Of a DNA stretch of 64,000 nucleotides, positions 12,277 through 23,673 are shown piece by piece (the stretch's first letter is position 1; each line of letters starts with the position of its first letter). The notes under the pieces are model-generated. The model worked only from the letters and a program-made list of their open reading frames with translations. It made no database searches and was not told the DNA's origin. The translations under genes were made by a program, and so were the position numbers. This DNA comes from Diphasiastrum complanatum (Eukaryota > Streptophyta > Lycopodiopsida > Lycopodiales > Lycopodiaceae): the NCBI GenBank assembly GCA_029204225.1, contig CM055096.1:7051477-7115476 (forward strand). Direction: 5' to 3'.

Positions 12277-12804
12277 GGCGATGTTTTAACGCAACCCGGA
12301 GAATTCGAAAAAGATTTTCCAATTCGTTTCCTAAGTCGTCAGCTTGTTCCAGCTGAGGTTAACTATTCCACAATAGATCGAGAAGCACTAGCAATGGTCT
12401 ATGTTGTTCAACAATTTCGACATTATTTGCTAGGCCAGCTTTTTGTTTTCTATACCGACCATCATGCTCTTCTTTACCTATTGAATAAAGCTTGCAAAAC
12501 CGGACGAATTGCACGATGGTTGTTGATTCTTTTACAATTCAACTTTCGAGTTGTTATTCAGAAAAGATCACAACGTTCTTTGGTTGATCATCATTCACGA
12601 TTACCTAATGCTAAAGCATCTGATGAGCCAATAAATGATGAGTTACCAGAGGTGTGTCTATTTGATATAGAAGCGACTCTGTTATGGGCAGATGATATCA
12701 CTACATATCTAGCCACTTGGGAAATAGATCCTCAATTGACGAAACTACAAAAAATAAAGCTTATTATGAAATCTTTACCATATCATCTTACTTGGAGGGT
12801 ATAA
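12277..12804 (+). pseudogene. Ty3/Gypsy RNase H fragment
   Basis: An open frame of about 175 codons without a stop. It starts GDVLTQPGEF and continues RFLSRQL, NYSTIDREALAMVY, FRHYLLG and FYTDHHALLYLL, then GRIARWLLILLQFNF and LVDHHSRLP, the regular order in plant Gypsy RNase H and its link to integrase. RT and integrase are missing on either side, so it is a truncated remnant despite the intact frame. Confidence 0.88.
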
Positions 12805-12809
12805 GTATA

Positions 12810-13040
12810 CCTATTGGGCTCTCACTAGTGTATGCTTGATAGCATGACCGGTGGTAGGATGGTGCTGGTGTGATGCCTCATTCCTCTTTGTGATTGATCC
12901 ATAGCTTGGGGGCTAGATCTGTTCGATCTAGGTTTGGTTGGGTTGGTTTGTCCACCATCAGGTTCCCTTGTGTTGCTAAGTGATTGGCATGCTTAGAATA
13001 GGATCCTTGGATTGAGGACTTTACATTGGTATCAGAGCCA
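12810..13040 (+). repeat. End of a Copia 5' LTR followed by a tRNA-Met primer binding site
   Basis: TGGTATCAGAGCCA at 13027-13040 is the standard plant Copia PBS. It follows the LTR end ...GGACTTTACA (13025) with one spacer base. The LTR's start is unclear because it abuts the Gypsy RNase H. No gag is recognisable downstream. Confidence 0.65.
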
Positions 13041-14150
13041 ATTCTGAGCACGTTTTTGCCATTGATAGGTGTTCAAGTGGAAATCTCAAATTGTCTGGGA
13101 GTTTTTCCGTTGTGTGATATGGAATTCCGACACTATTTTGAGAAATCAGTGGAGTAGCAATAGGTGGTGAAAAATCAAATTTCTATTCCCGAGAATCACT
13201 TTTTTGAGGTACAATCGGTTCGGTGGTATGTGTACTACCAGGTATTAAATCGGTTCAATTTTTAAGAACTTCAAATTTGTGATTAGGAAGTAAGTTCAGT
13301 TTTCTTGAATCACTTATGTTGCCATTTACTTCATTTGAGACACTTTTTTGTTAGCAATGGGATCAATCAGAGACTTTTTGTTTTTCAAACAATTATTTAG
13401 GTGGTTTTGTTGGCTATCTTTTGTTTTTTTGTGAGCCAGTTTTGGCTTGAATTAGAGGAAAAGCAGGAAAAGAAGCACAAAAAAGACTAATCACTGGTTG
13501 CAAGTCTTAGTGGTTTTTACAAAATTTGCATGGCGGTTTCTTGAGGGTTTACAGGTTATGCTGGAGTTACTTCAAATTAACAGTGTTTTGCAGGTTGGAG
13601 TAAATCAGTAAAGCCATCTTTGTGATGGTATGAACTATTGCAAAGCCTATCTTGTGGTAAAGGGATGTGCAGCCTGCAAATCTGTGTTCTAAAGAAATTT
13701 GGGCAGCATATACCCTGTTTTCCAGCCATAATAGAGAACCTGTGCATATGTAAATCTGTAAGAAAATGTTGCTTATGCATAAATGAAAGCATGGCAACAT
13801 TGTTTGCATTCTACTTGCACCTATTATCTGAATAAGAGCAGTATGAAATGGTGGGTGGCTTCAAGCTGAAGCTAAACCAAATCTAAGCTCTAATTTTTCT
13901 TTAATAGTGACTGCTTGGGCAAGTAGGAATGAAAAGCAGCTGTAAAATCGCCCTTAAAGCATCTGTAATTTGCTGAATAGGAGCAGAATATTATGCTTAA
14001 ATGCTTCTTGCTTCAGAAGGGATTGAAAACTTGAAAAAATAGCATGTATAGGCCTCTGAATGCGCGCCTATTTCCAGCATCCTGGGCGCCCAATCTGCAG
14101 CTTCACCTGCTTGTTGATGGCAGGGAAAGAGGTGGAGGGATGGAGCACCT
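13041..14150. other. No gene recognised; possible leader of a Copia remnant
   Basis: T-rich non-coding sequence after the PBS. Short open frames on both strands at 13567-13835 resemble no known protein. Confidence 0.3.
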
Positions 14151-14225
14151 CCATCCCTCCTCACGACCATCATCCATCCCTCCTCACGACCATCAGTTCG
14201 CTCTCTCTCTCTCTTTCTCTCTCTC
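14151..14225. repeat. 23-bp tandem duplication and short (CT)n tract
   Basis: 'ccatccctcctcacgaccat' occurs at 14151-14170 and again at 14174-14193. A CT-rich run follows at 14200-14225. Confidence 0.9.
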
Positions 14226-14228
14226 GAA

Positions 14229-15033
14229 TGCAAAATCTATTTGATAACTAGCCATTGTGATATACATCTTGGGCTAACAACCGGAAATTTTTTCCGGATT
14301 TTGAAAGCCCCGAAGTTCTTGACTGGATAAATCGTTGACCAAGCTACTTTAGTTTGCACAACGTCCCAAAATAAAGAAAAAAAGTGAATCTTGTCGGTTT
14401 TGTGCTTTGGGTAAGCCCTCCCTATGGTGGAGGACACAACCCATAAAACTGCGTTTGCGCTGAATTCCTAGAGGAATTCCGTAAAACTTTTTCACAGTTG
14501 ACGAATTATATTCGCTTTTATTAACTGCAAGGGGCAACCAAGAATTGGACACCTATGTCCAGGAATTCTTGGATTTTTTTTACCAAGGTGTCATTTTTTT
14601 GGAAACAGACATGGCCAAAGATGGCCCAAAAGTTCTAAGATGGAAAGACTTAAATAGAACGAAAAAGTTGTTTTGTTGATGTGCTTGAAGCTGGGGCATA
14701 CCATCATGTTTTGTCATTGGAACAAATTAATAGCCGGTTCATTCTTCCCCATTTCTAAATCTGTCACTTAAGGCATGAATACTTTGATCCTTTTGGTGAC
14801 CGTAAAGATTGTGAAAAGGGGCGAAAGAATGTCTCAAGTGGAAATTGTTTTATTGAAATTGGAATTTGTAAATAATTCTCATAAACTTCATATAATTGTA
14901 CTGTGTTTACTGACACTTTGATCAGGAAGTGGAGGGCCTTCATGGAGGAAGAACTTGTGGTCTGGGACGCAGGCGATTTCAAAATGAATATCTGAAAGTA
15001 ACTAGATCAGTTGACTGTAGTAAGGCCATAAAT
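14229..15033. other. No gene recognised; contains a 17-bp palindrome
   Basis: Includes CCGGAAATTTTTTCCGG near 14281-14297, a perfect inverted repeat with a 3-base centre. The expected protease/pol part of Gypsy D, which should lie here on the minus strand, is absent, so the element was truncated at or near 15.0 kb. Confidence 0.4.
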
Positions 15034-15396
15034 CTAAGTGATGCCAAAAATCTGAGTCAGTTTGGATGGTTTGAAACACTTGATGAGAGTGTCCTTGAGG
15101 GTGGTCCAAGAAGCAAGATCAGGAGCTTCAAGATTCAAGTACCATTCCTTGGCGGTGCCATAGAGTACCATAGGAAATAGGCGTATCTTTTCAGTTTCAG
15201 AGGTATCTCCATTAAAACGGCATGCATTATCAAAGTCTTGGGGAAATCGGACTGGGTCAAATTCTCCATCGTACCTTGGTGCATCAATACGTGGAATTCT
15301 TCGTTCTAGTCGTGGAGGAGCCGGATTAGAAGATTCAGCACAGTCACGAGACATGATGCAGAACACAGATGAGCAGGTTAGTACTGTACTTGGCAA
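15034..15396 (-). pseudogene. Gypsy D gag N-terminal fragment
   Basis: Minus-strand frame with RIDAPRYDGEFDPVRF followed by SETEKIRLFPMVLYGTAKEW and LASWTTLKDTLIKCFKP. This is the pattern of the retrotransposon gag domain of Tat/Athila-like Gypsy elements (a 'W...LK..F...F.P' core). It ends after about 120 codons. Zinc knuckle, protease and polymerase are missing. Confidence 0.8.
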
Positions 15397-16186
15397 AAGG
15401 GTACTTTGCTTGCAGAATAGTGTAGGACAAAAACTGGTCTTTTTGGTCGTGATAGAATTTGCGGACAGGCTGAGAAATTGTGGAGAGACAGATAAATCTA
15501 ACTGTAATACTCGCGAATTCTAACAAAGAACTCTGAATGTCAAAATAGTGATTTTTTAGATTTTTTGGAAAAAAATTGTAGTATCAGAATTCGCAGGTAG
15601 GACAGAGAAATCGTACTCTTTGAGAACAAATTCTGAGGCTTGATGGCGAATTCTGACAGAGAGTTTTGACTAGTAGATAGGGAATATGAAAAAAATGTGA
15701 TTTTTTGACAGTAAACAGGCAACATCTTTGAGATAGAATTCGCGGGGCTGCTGGAGGACTGATCTTGATGAGATCTAGCCTCGGTGAAGTCGGCGAATTC
15801 TAGGACAAAGATTTGGGTGAGAAATAAGGGATTTTGACAGAATATCAGGCTATTTTCTCAAAATCTGACCGTGGTCAAAATTTGTGGAGGTGATAAAATG
15901 AAAGATCAGGGTTTGTTAGAGCTGTAGACAGGCTGATGAATTCTGATATACCTGTTTGGTTTTAAAAAAGGTCACTTGGGTTACTTCTTTTGAAGAAAAT
16001 GCCCAAGTTGACTCTTTTGTTGCTTCCCTCCAGTTTGAGAAGGTGCTTCGTAGCTCGTGTAGGACCTGGAGAGATGATGCATGCTATTTGTTGGTAGATA
16101 AAGACAGACAAACAAGCAAACATACAACACGGAAGCAAGAAAACAAAAAAAAGGAGAAGAAGCTAGGTAAAAAAAATACTTTAAAA
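15397..16186 (-). mobile_element. Untranslated leader of Gypsy D with repeated GCGAATTC motifs
   Basis: Lies between the PBS (16187-16202) and gag. GCGAATTC or its complement occurs at 15513, 15587, 15647, 15736 and 15793, each in a similar context with nearby 'gacaga' or 'ggacaga'. No open frame is convincing on the sense strand. Confidence 0.65.
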
Positions 16187-16702
16187 GTGGCAACGGCGCC
16201 AATGTTGGAAGTATTCTTAGTTTACATGATGGCTAGATCTACTTACGGGTGTAGTATAAGGATGCAGAGATTCGTCCACTTTTTAAGTTTCTACAGCAAG
16301 CTTCAACAAAATACAAAAAGAATCAACAAGTTTGAGAACACTAAGGCTTTCCCAACTAGTGTCCGTAATAGAAATAAGCTAATTATTGACAACAATAAAA
16401 TTCCTTGCTAAGGCAAACCCAACTAGCAAGATTACTAAATCCTACGTAACTCCCAAAGGGAGATAATAAGAAGTGCGGCTAAACTAAGCAACAAACACTT
16501 AAAACCATGCCACAATTAAAGGCCAATGAAAGGAGGCAAGAGGAGGCCCGAGCACCTTCCCTCAAGTTATGCACCTTCCAATGGGAACACAATGAAATGC
16601 AAAATAATCACAATAGTAATTTTGCCTTAATCAAAAAGTGTTGTTTACAATGCAAATACCTCTCCTTTTATGGCAAGGAGGGTCTTCCATAAGTGTCTAC
16701 TA
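16187..16702 (-). repeat. Gypsy D 5' LTR and primer binding site
   Basis: On the minus strand TTGGCGCCGTTGCCAC (16202-16187) is a well known Gypsy PBS, directly after the LTR end ACTTCCAACA (16203). The LTR reaches about 16702, where TAGACACTTATGG starts; compare TGTAGACACTTTC at the edge of the Gypsy G LTR. 'CATAAAAGGAGAGG' just inside looks like a TATA region. It abuts the broken RT of Copia C2, which suggests insertion into it. Confidence 0.7.
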
Positions 16703-18746
16703 ACTTATGGGACTAATCTGTTTCTAAGACCATATAGAGCCTTGCAAATTTTGCACACTAGGTGCTCCTTACCCTTCAGCGCATATCCCTCTGGTTGTGA
16801 GATATAAATTTCCTCTTCAATGGAGCCATTGAAAAAAGCAGTTTGGACATCCATTTGGTGAACTTCAAGGTCGGCTGCAGCTGCATAGGAGAGCAGTAAA
16901 CAAATTGAAGTATGCTTGACTACAAGGCTGAAGGTCTCGAAATAATCCAGATTTGAAATATGTGAAAAACCCTTGGAAACCAGTCTGGCCTTGTATCGAT
17001 TTAATTTACCTTCAGCATCATACTTCACTTTGAATATCCATTTGCATGGAATAAAATTTTGATCCTTTGGCAGCTCAGTTACAGTCCACATTTGATTCTC
17101 GATTAGAGACTCGAATTCTAAGTCCATTGCAGCTTTTCACTGATCATTATCAGGTATTGACATTGCCTCAGAGAAAGTCTTTGTTTCCTGCACAAAGTAG
17201 TAGGTCGGATCATCCATGAATCGGGATGGAGGCTGTCTAGGTTGATTCGATCTTCTGGGTTGAATTTCGACCCTCTGTTGCTGTTCGACCCATTGAGGTT
17301 ATGACTCATTGTTTGAGTCAGTATCGATTTTCTGTTGTTCGACCCTTGGGTCAGATTTTGGCTGTCCGTAACCCTTGGGTTGAAATTTTTGTAGTCTTCC
17401 CCTTGTGGTCAAAAAATTGATCTTTCACAAAAATGATGTCTCTGCTTGTGTATGCTTTCTGGGTGTCCAGATTATAGAGCTTGTATGTGATTTGGGGAGG
17501 AGCCAATGAGAATCGATTTTTAGCCTTTGTCGTCCAGCTTCTTTCTTAAGTCTTCAAGGATCTGAGAGTAAGCAATGCATCCAAACACTCAAATATGTTT
17601 GAGTGATGGCTTTGATCCAGTCCATACCTCATAAGGTGTCTTGCCATTCAGGGCCTTAGTGATGGATCGATTTTGCAGATAGGCAATTATAGTGATAACT
17701 TCTGCCCAAAATTTCTTTGGAAGAGAGGAATGGGCCAGCATGCTTTTGGCACTTTCAATAAGTGTTTGATTCTTTCATTCTATTACTCCATTGGACTGGG
17801 GTGAGTAGCTAGTGGTGTACTGTTGATGTATTCCACATGCCTTGCAGAATTTCTTGAACTCAGTGGAGATGTATTCTCCCCCTCCATCAGTATGTAGAAC
17901 TTTGATCCTTCTCTAGGTCTGATTTTCTGCAAATGCCTTGAACTATTTAAAGAACTTGAAGTTCTCAAATTTGTTCTTCAAAAAATAGGTAGCAGTTCTC
18001 TGAGAAAAGTCATTAATAAAAGTTAGAAAATAGACGGCTCCCCCTATGGAAGTGGTCTGCATTGGGCCACAAATGTCACTATGCACAAGATCTAGCAAAT
18101 TTCTAAAAGTATAAACAGAATCAAAATAAATGGACTTCTATCATGCTTGTTGATGATACAGCTTTCAAATGGAGTATCAGATTTGTTAATAGTAGGAAAA
18201 TCTTGAACTAAATTCTGATTTGACATTTGTTGAATACTATAGAAGTTTAGATGGCCTAATCTAAAATGTCACAGCATATTGTCGAATCAAAAGTGGATGT
18301 TTGAAGAGCTTGACTATTTGTTGAATAGTAGTGACTGAGCTTATAAAGATAGCCACAATGTCTATTAGAAGCTAAAACTTTCCTAGACTTGTCAAGAATG
18401 GTGTAGCCTATTGTATCGAATTTGACCCTGAGCCAGATTAATTCAACCTAGACTGCATGTTGCTCCTTTTGTCAGAGTAGTCTGATTTTGTGAATTTCTT
18501 GGATTTGAACTTCCGATTTTTCTTTGTGTATAGAGCTTGAGGATTCGACCCTGAGCCTGAGGAGGATGCATTTCTTCTAATCTCCTCTTGTAATAGCATC
18601 GAGATGACTCTTGATAGAGTGAGATGCTGCTGGATCGAAATAGACATGAGTATGAAAATCTAGTATTGAATCATAGAACAAGAAGACAATTACTCTATCG
18701 GCTGGTAGAGTATTGTACTGTGGAAGCTTATCAGGCTACGAAAATA
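16703..18746 (-). pseudogene. Copia C2 gag end, integrase and RT N-terminal half, broken
   Basis: Minus strand. Gag C-terminus at 18647-18438 (LTLSRVISMLLQEEIRRN). Integrase at about 18200-17300: LVHSDICGPM, HTDGGGEYIS, SYSPQSNGV and KTPYEVWTGSKPSLKH. RT at 17127-16735: CKWIFKVKYDAEGKLNRYKARLVSKGF in pieces, LEVHQMDVQTAFFNG, and a cut at KALYGL. Several in-frame stops interrupt the integrase and the gag is partly lost. RT stops where the Gypsy D LTR begins. It is the same family as C1 and C3. Confidence 0.87.
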
Positions 18747-19958
18747 GCTCTGATACCATATTGGAGAAAGAGGGTGTGTGTGAGAGAGAAACAAAAATAA
18801 CTTTAAAGGAGACGAACATGAAAAGAAACAAACTCAAAACTCGAAAGAGAAATGAACTCGAATAGAAAGTGTTCATGTGCAGCGGAATGAGCTATCTTAC
18901 TCTTTTGTAAGCATGACTACGCCTATCAGACACAAACAAAACATTAGTGATAGAAATCACGATCTGATTACGTAGCCAAACATTAAGCGACAAAACATTA
19001 GAAAGATAATTTTTCGTGAACAGCTAGACAAATTATTTGTCGCGAATGATTCGCGAAGAGCTAGATTGAGCTAGACTAATAATCAGCCGCGAATTAGTCG
19101 CGAAAGGCAAGACTAAATATTAGTTGCGAACAACTAGACTAATAATAATTTGCTAAGAACAGACTACCTGATTAAGCAATATTGACAGAAAGTAGAAAAG
19201 CATAGCAATATTGACACAAATCTGAACGCATAGCAAACAGAACTGTTATTAGATTAAGTATAGCAAAATATACAGGTCAATAATGTTGTTGAGCACAAGA
19301 TAATAGCGGATGAAACTACATGCTCTACAAAGCTAATCCAACCTATTATTGACAATACAATGAATTGATGCGTGAAAGCATCTACTTCGTCTATCTCAAA
19401 TAAGTTTTTGATGCTGTTAGGCTTGTTGATTGTTTCTCTTACATGCACATTTTAGAATACGCAAATGATATTCAATATATACATAATTTTACAAGTGTGC
19501 AGATGAAGAAAGTACAAAGTGGATGTGTTGTCTATGGGAGATCGTGGGTGGCTGCTGTCGTTGTCAAATCTATTTGCACAGTTGCATGAGATGAGCTTGA
19601 AAAGGCCACAACGTCAGCCTTTGCTGAAATGAACGTTGGTGAAGATGCAAAAAATGCGACACTCTGACAAATGCCTTAAGATTTGATTTACAGGGTGCCT
19701 TCGCTTTTCTGTAAGGGCACCTTCGACATTTGTAAAGCAGTGTCGTCTTTTTTGCCTATCACAAATCACGTGTAAAAACACAGTGTCGTCTTTTTTGCCT
19801 GTGGAAAATTACTTGTATTTATGCAGACAGTCGCGTTTTTTTGCCTATCTTATTTTACATGTAAATATGCAGTCTGTGCGACAACACGAGTAAATATGCA
19901 GCATGAATGGAGGTAGATTAAAATAGGATTTAGGAGAGTAGAGGAGATAAATCCAACA
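18747..19958 (-). repeat. Copia C2 5' LTR (1200 bp) and primer binding site
   Basis: TGGTATCAGAGC on the minus strand (18758-18747) marks the PBS. The LTR spans 19958-18759, starting TGTTGGATTTATC; its terminal CA is altered to TA. It shares long blocks with the LTRs of C1 (30637-31006, 34811-35692) and C3 (57271-57932), including a palindromic TCGCGAATGATTCGCGAA at 19040-19057. Confidence 0.85.
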
Positions 19959-21073
19959 ATTATATGTCTGGAAACAATTATAGCAAGTGTCTACTCTTTA
20001 TCAGAACAATCGTTCTGATAATGTAAGCTCTAAAAGAATCAGAGAGTAAAATTACTGCTCTGATACCATGTTGGGATTCATCGCGGCATAGCAGAAGAGC
20101 GGGGCGTGCGGAATCCTCGGTGCATGCAACTACGGATATTGGATTCAGATTGACTTCGACATTGAAGTTTGTCCTAGTTGATCATAGCTTCAAAGTCACT
20201 GGATCGATCCGATCGATTCCATAGCCATGCATGAATTAACTTGGTTTTAAATTTAGCTTTGCAGAAGCGTATTAGGTGTAGAAATTAGAGCGGCAAATTG
20301 ACGCATGCTATCAGTCATATGAATACAGTTTAATCTATGAATAAGTTTATCTACAAGCAAGAAATAATCGGAATATGAATAAAATGAGCATTCAATCACA
20401 TCATACACGACCTAGATTATGGAACAATGATTATTCAGTCGTGAATAAAATACACTCTGAATGCAAATATAGTCGCGTTTTTCCTGAGACAATACTCTAT
20501 AATAACAGAGAGAAAGAACAAAACAATTGTGCTTTGGATGTTCAACTTGATAGACGATTGAGCTAATTCAATGTCTGTGGAGCTAACCGAGCAACTGATA
20601 AATTGCTGGATACATACACATGGCTAACTAATCAAAAGAATGTTTAATCTGTACTTTACAACTACGATTAAGGCACTACGTGTTGTTGGCAGTCACCTTC
20701 GGTTAGTATCTTAATCTGTTAGAGATTTTGTCCGGTCGTGATGAAGGCACTAATGAGCCGCCGGTTGTTCGAGTCGACTTTTGGAGTTGATATTGACATA
20801 CGAATAATCGGTGAGGTCGAATTGTCGATGTCGTCCAACGAATAGTTGTGTCGGTTGAGTAGATGTGACCAACAAATAGTTGAAGGGTGGCCAAATAGTT
20901 GGGGTCGTCTCATGAGTTGTCAGGACAGTGTCATCTATTCCTTTGTATTTCTGTAGACTATCAAGAAACAATTGTATTTTTGTAGAGTATGCGACTATAC
21001 AAGTATTTACAACAACTAGTAAATGGATCTAGATTAGTAGAGACATAGGGATGGAGAGGATATAAATCTAACA
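19959..21073 (-). repeat. Element E: 5' LTR (1005 bp), PBS and short leader stub
   Basis: Minus-strand PBS TGGTATCAGAGC at 20068-20057. The LTR runs 21073-20069, starting TGTTAGATTTATATCC and ending CCCAACA. Its start is distantly similar to LTR family C. Only about 98 bases of leader remain before C2 begins at 19958. That stub has a hairpin, ATCAGAACAATCGTTCTGAT, near 20000. E begins inside the gag of A2. Confidence 0.8.
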
Positions 21074-21258
21074 TGGAGAACTTGAGGCTCCTCCTCAAGT
21101 CCTAGCACAATCTCCATCACATCTTGGAGTACAAAAATGGACTCCATCCTCATCTTCCAAATGGCATAATTGGAGGTGTTCAATCTCTCACCATGCTCCA
21201 GCAAAATGGAACCTATGGAAGTAATCTTCCCTTGAGAAATTGTCTTGCAATGGATCAA
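21074..21258 (-). pseudogene. Copia A2 gag N-terminal fragment
   Basis: Minus-strand frame with LLEHGERLNTSNYAIWKMRM followed by ESIFVLQDVMEIVLGLEEEP, the standard start of plant Copia gag. It is cut at the E LTR boundary (21073). Confidence 0.8.
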
Positions 21259-22250
21259 AAAGTGTTGCTTCTCTCTCTATAAAGGACTCAATAATGGTGT
21301 CCTACCAACTCCAGTTTGAGATCTTGCAACTAGGTGTGAGATCAATCTCACCAGCTCTACCAATCTCTCTTAAACTAGATCAAACTCTCATCCAAAGATG
21401 CAAGGACAAAATTTGGGTCAACTTGACTCAAACACATGTAAAGCACTCAAAAACATCCACAAAAGACTCAAATACAAATGATTTGCATGAAACTATGTGG
21501 CTATGACCTCAAAATGATGCCTAGATCTCACCTAGACAAGATTGGCAAGCTTTTTCTTGAGTTTTTGGATGAAACAAGCTAGATGTGAGCCTAAATTGAT
21601 GTGTCCAACTAGGTTGGGTGCCCAGATTGAATTCAAAGATCTATCTCACAAATCTAAGACAAGAGCACAATGAAGCATGCATATATCACCAAAGTACATT
21701 CACACGTGTGAGAGACCTGTAATAAAAAACAATAAGTATAAAAAAGCCTTGTTCTCGGGTAGAGAGAGAAATCAAATACACATCCTCGGATAGAGAAAGA
21801 AAGCCAAAAAGACTCAAAATGTATAAACTCTCATAATCTCCATAAAACTTACATAGAATTGATCTATTACTCATATAAGTAGCAACTCGAGGTAGAGAGG
21901 AGTGAAACATGATTGGACCCCTTCTTTTCCTCCTAATTTGATTGACTTAGTGACATATAGGCCCTCAAACTTGATTGGACCAATTTTATGGATCTCTTAC
22001 TTGTGATTGGTCACATGATCTCAATACATCATATCGGAAGGTGTCACTAGCCCTCTACTTGGTCCATCATGCCATGTGTCAAGTGCCTAACTTACTCTTG
22101 GATTTGGCCTAATCATCATCTAGCATGTGTACTTGCTTGAGGTTACCTCTAATGCCAAAATTGGCCTAATCACCTACTAACATGTGGATTGACATAAAAA
22201 AGTCAACATACCCCTTAACCCAACATAGATAAGTTTTACAAATTTTCACA
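21259..22250 (-). repeat. Copia A2 5' LTR and leader
   Basis: The minus strand starts TGTGAAAATTTGTAAAACTTATC at 22250, as in the A1 LTR. The match to A1 runs to roughly 21560. The remaining part toward gag is leader. A standard PBS cannot be found, so it is decayed or the LTR end is misplaced. Confidence 0.6.
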
Positions 22251-22299
22251 AACTATTGTTTGTTTTTATTTCGATCCAACACTAATAGCCGAGGAGCAA

Positions 22300-22812
22300 C
22301 AAATAGCATGGACTTTAATAGATGATTACAAATATGTATTTCCCTCTAAATTACATGGCTCAAAATGACAGTAGATCGTCAAATAGAGGAAGTGTCTAGT
22401 TGTGAACTTGTCTTTCGTCAACCTTATAGGTTTAATAAAATAGAGAAAGATGAACTGGCTCGACAAATAGAAGAGTATCCTAGTTGGGACATATGTGACT
22501 TAGTAAATCATCATGGGGTGCACCTATCCCTTTGAAGAACAGAAATGATGGGATTATTCACATTTGTGTTGATTACAGGGCGTCAAATAAGGTTACCATA
22601 AAAAATGAATACTCATTATCTAGAGTAAATTACCTTGTAGGCCGTTTTGGTGGAGCTAAATGGCTTACTCAGATCTATCTCAAAATAGGCTATCAATAGA
22701 TCATGAGTTATCCAAGTGATGAAATCAAGACAGGATTTAGAATTCGTTTTGGCTATTATGAGTTTTTAGTTTTACCATTTGGTTTAACTACAATACATTT
22801 CATGAGATGATA
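22300..22812 (+). pseudogene. Ty3/Gypsy reverse transcriptase fragment
   Basis: Plus-strand translation, with breaks, gives ICVDYRASNKVTIKNEYSLS, then [37 protein letters not shown] and a degraded end at HFMR. This is the fingers/palm region of Gypsy RT before the YLDD box, which is missing. Upstream codons (DELARQIEEY..., approximately) are degenerate. Confidence 0.85.
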
Positions 22813-23451
22813 TACTACTTGTTTCATCCCTATTGACTTTGACGTCAATCCAAGCAGCCATAATGGCCACTCCATGGCGTGTTCTAGGGTACACCTCCCA
22901 AGAACTTTTTTGCTCAAAAACTCTTGTGCATCCAAAAGTTATGTTCGAATTGGTGCACGTGGGCACAGGCCTAGAGGGTGAGCATGCTGTCTAGGTTTCG
23001 TATGATTTTGCATTTTTCAGGCAGTTGGGCTGTGAAAACCAGCTCAGGCTGAGGCTGGCATGGAGCTTCAACCGATGCATGTGGAGGTGGGTCAACAAGG
23101 GAGTCGCATTCCTGTGATCAGTTATAGTGCGAGAACCACGAAAAGCTTGCATGTCATGGCGTGAAATGCACAGAATCCTTGCATATGCATGTGGGCGATC
23201 AGTGAGGCTGGCAGGACTCATGAGCATTGAGAAAGGTACGGTGATCAGGGATGCGTCAGAATGCACGTGGGTTTGGAAGGATTAGGTTTCTAATCACAAA
23301 CATTGGACAATAAATTGAATCAAAGAGACTTCATGCTCCAATGCCCGGGAGGTTTAGCCATTTCTGCAGTGAACTACAGTGAGCCCACAAGCTGCTCAGT
23401 GCTTCCGAAGAAACTTCACCTTATCAAACTACCCCCACATTGTGAAGCTCC
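22813..23451 (+). promoter_or_regulatory. Upstream region of the SMR-like gene with three ACGT-core boxes
   Basis: TGACGTCA at 22840-22847, and CACGTG at 22956-22961 and 23264-23269 (both followed by GG). These are bZIP/bHLH-type sites by established knowledge; use as regulatory sites here is inference. A separate frame at 23303-23440 encodes VLPKKLHLIKLPP, which could be a displaced N-terminus of the SMR-like protein. Confidence 0.35.
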
Positions 23452-23673
23452 ATGTCAAAACGTGCAAGCTCTGAAATGGCTGATGGTAAATTGCAGTCTT
23501 TGCTATCAGAGAAGACGGATGTCAGTGGTAGAGAGGTATGGTGTTGCCCTCCAGCTCCAAGAAAGCCAAGGCCCTCTCCAAAGCAGGAAGAAATGCCTGC
23601 AAGACGATTTTTTTTCAGTTCACCTGATGATCTGGAAGCTTTCTTCCTTGCCCAGAACGTTCATTGCAAATGA
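23452..23673 (+). CDS. SIAMESE-related (SMR)-like cyclin-dependent kinase inhibitor, small single-exon gene
   Basis: A 73-codon frame. Residues 32-41 are CPPAPRKPRP, the proline-rich box typical of plant SIM/SMR proteins. Residues 51-69 are RRFFFSSPDDLEAFFLAQN, matching the C-terminal 'F..pDL..FF' motif of SMRs and KRPs. SMR proteins are short, intronless, plant-only inhibitors that bind CDK-cyclin complexes and promote endoreplication or stress arrest. The ATG at 23452 is the first in frame; stops lie just upstream (near 23440). The usual N-terminal 'lP.l..i.lP' block may be the LPKKLHLIKLPP stretch in another frame at 23413-23448, implying a frameshift, an intron or chance. The call rests on two short motifs. 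Confidence 0.65.
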   Translation: MSKRASSEMADGKLQSLLSEKTDVSGREVWCCPPAPRKPRPSPKQEEMPARRFFFSSPDDLEAFFLAQNVHCK

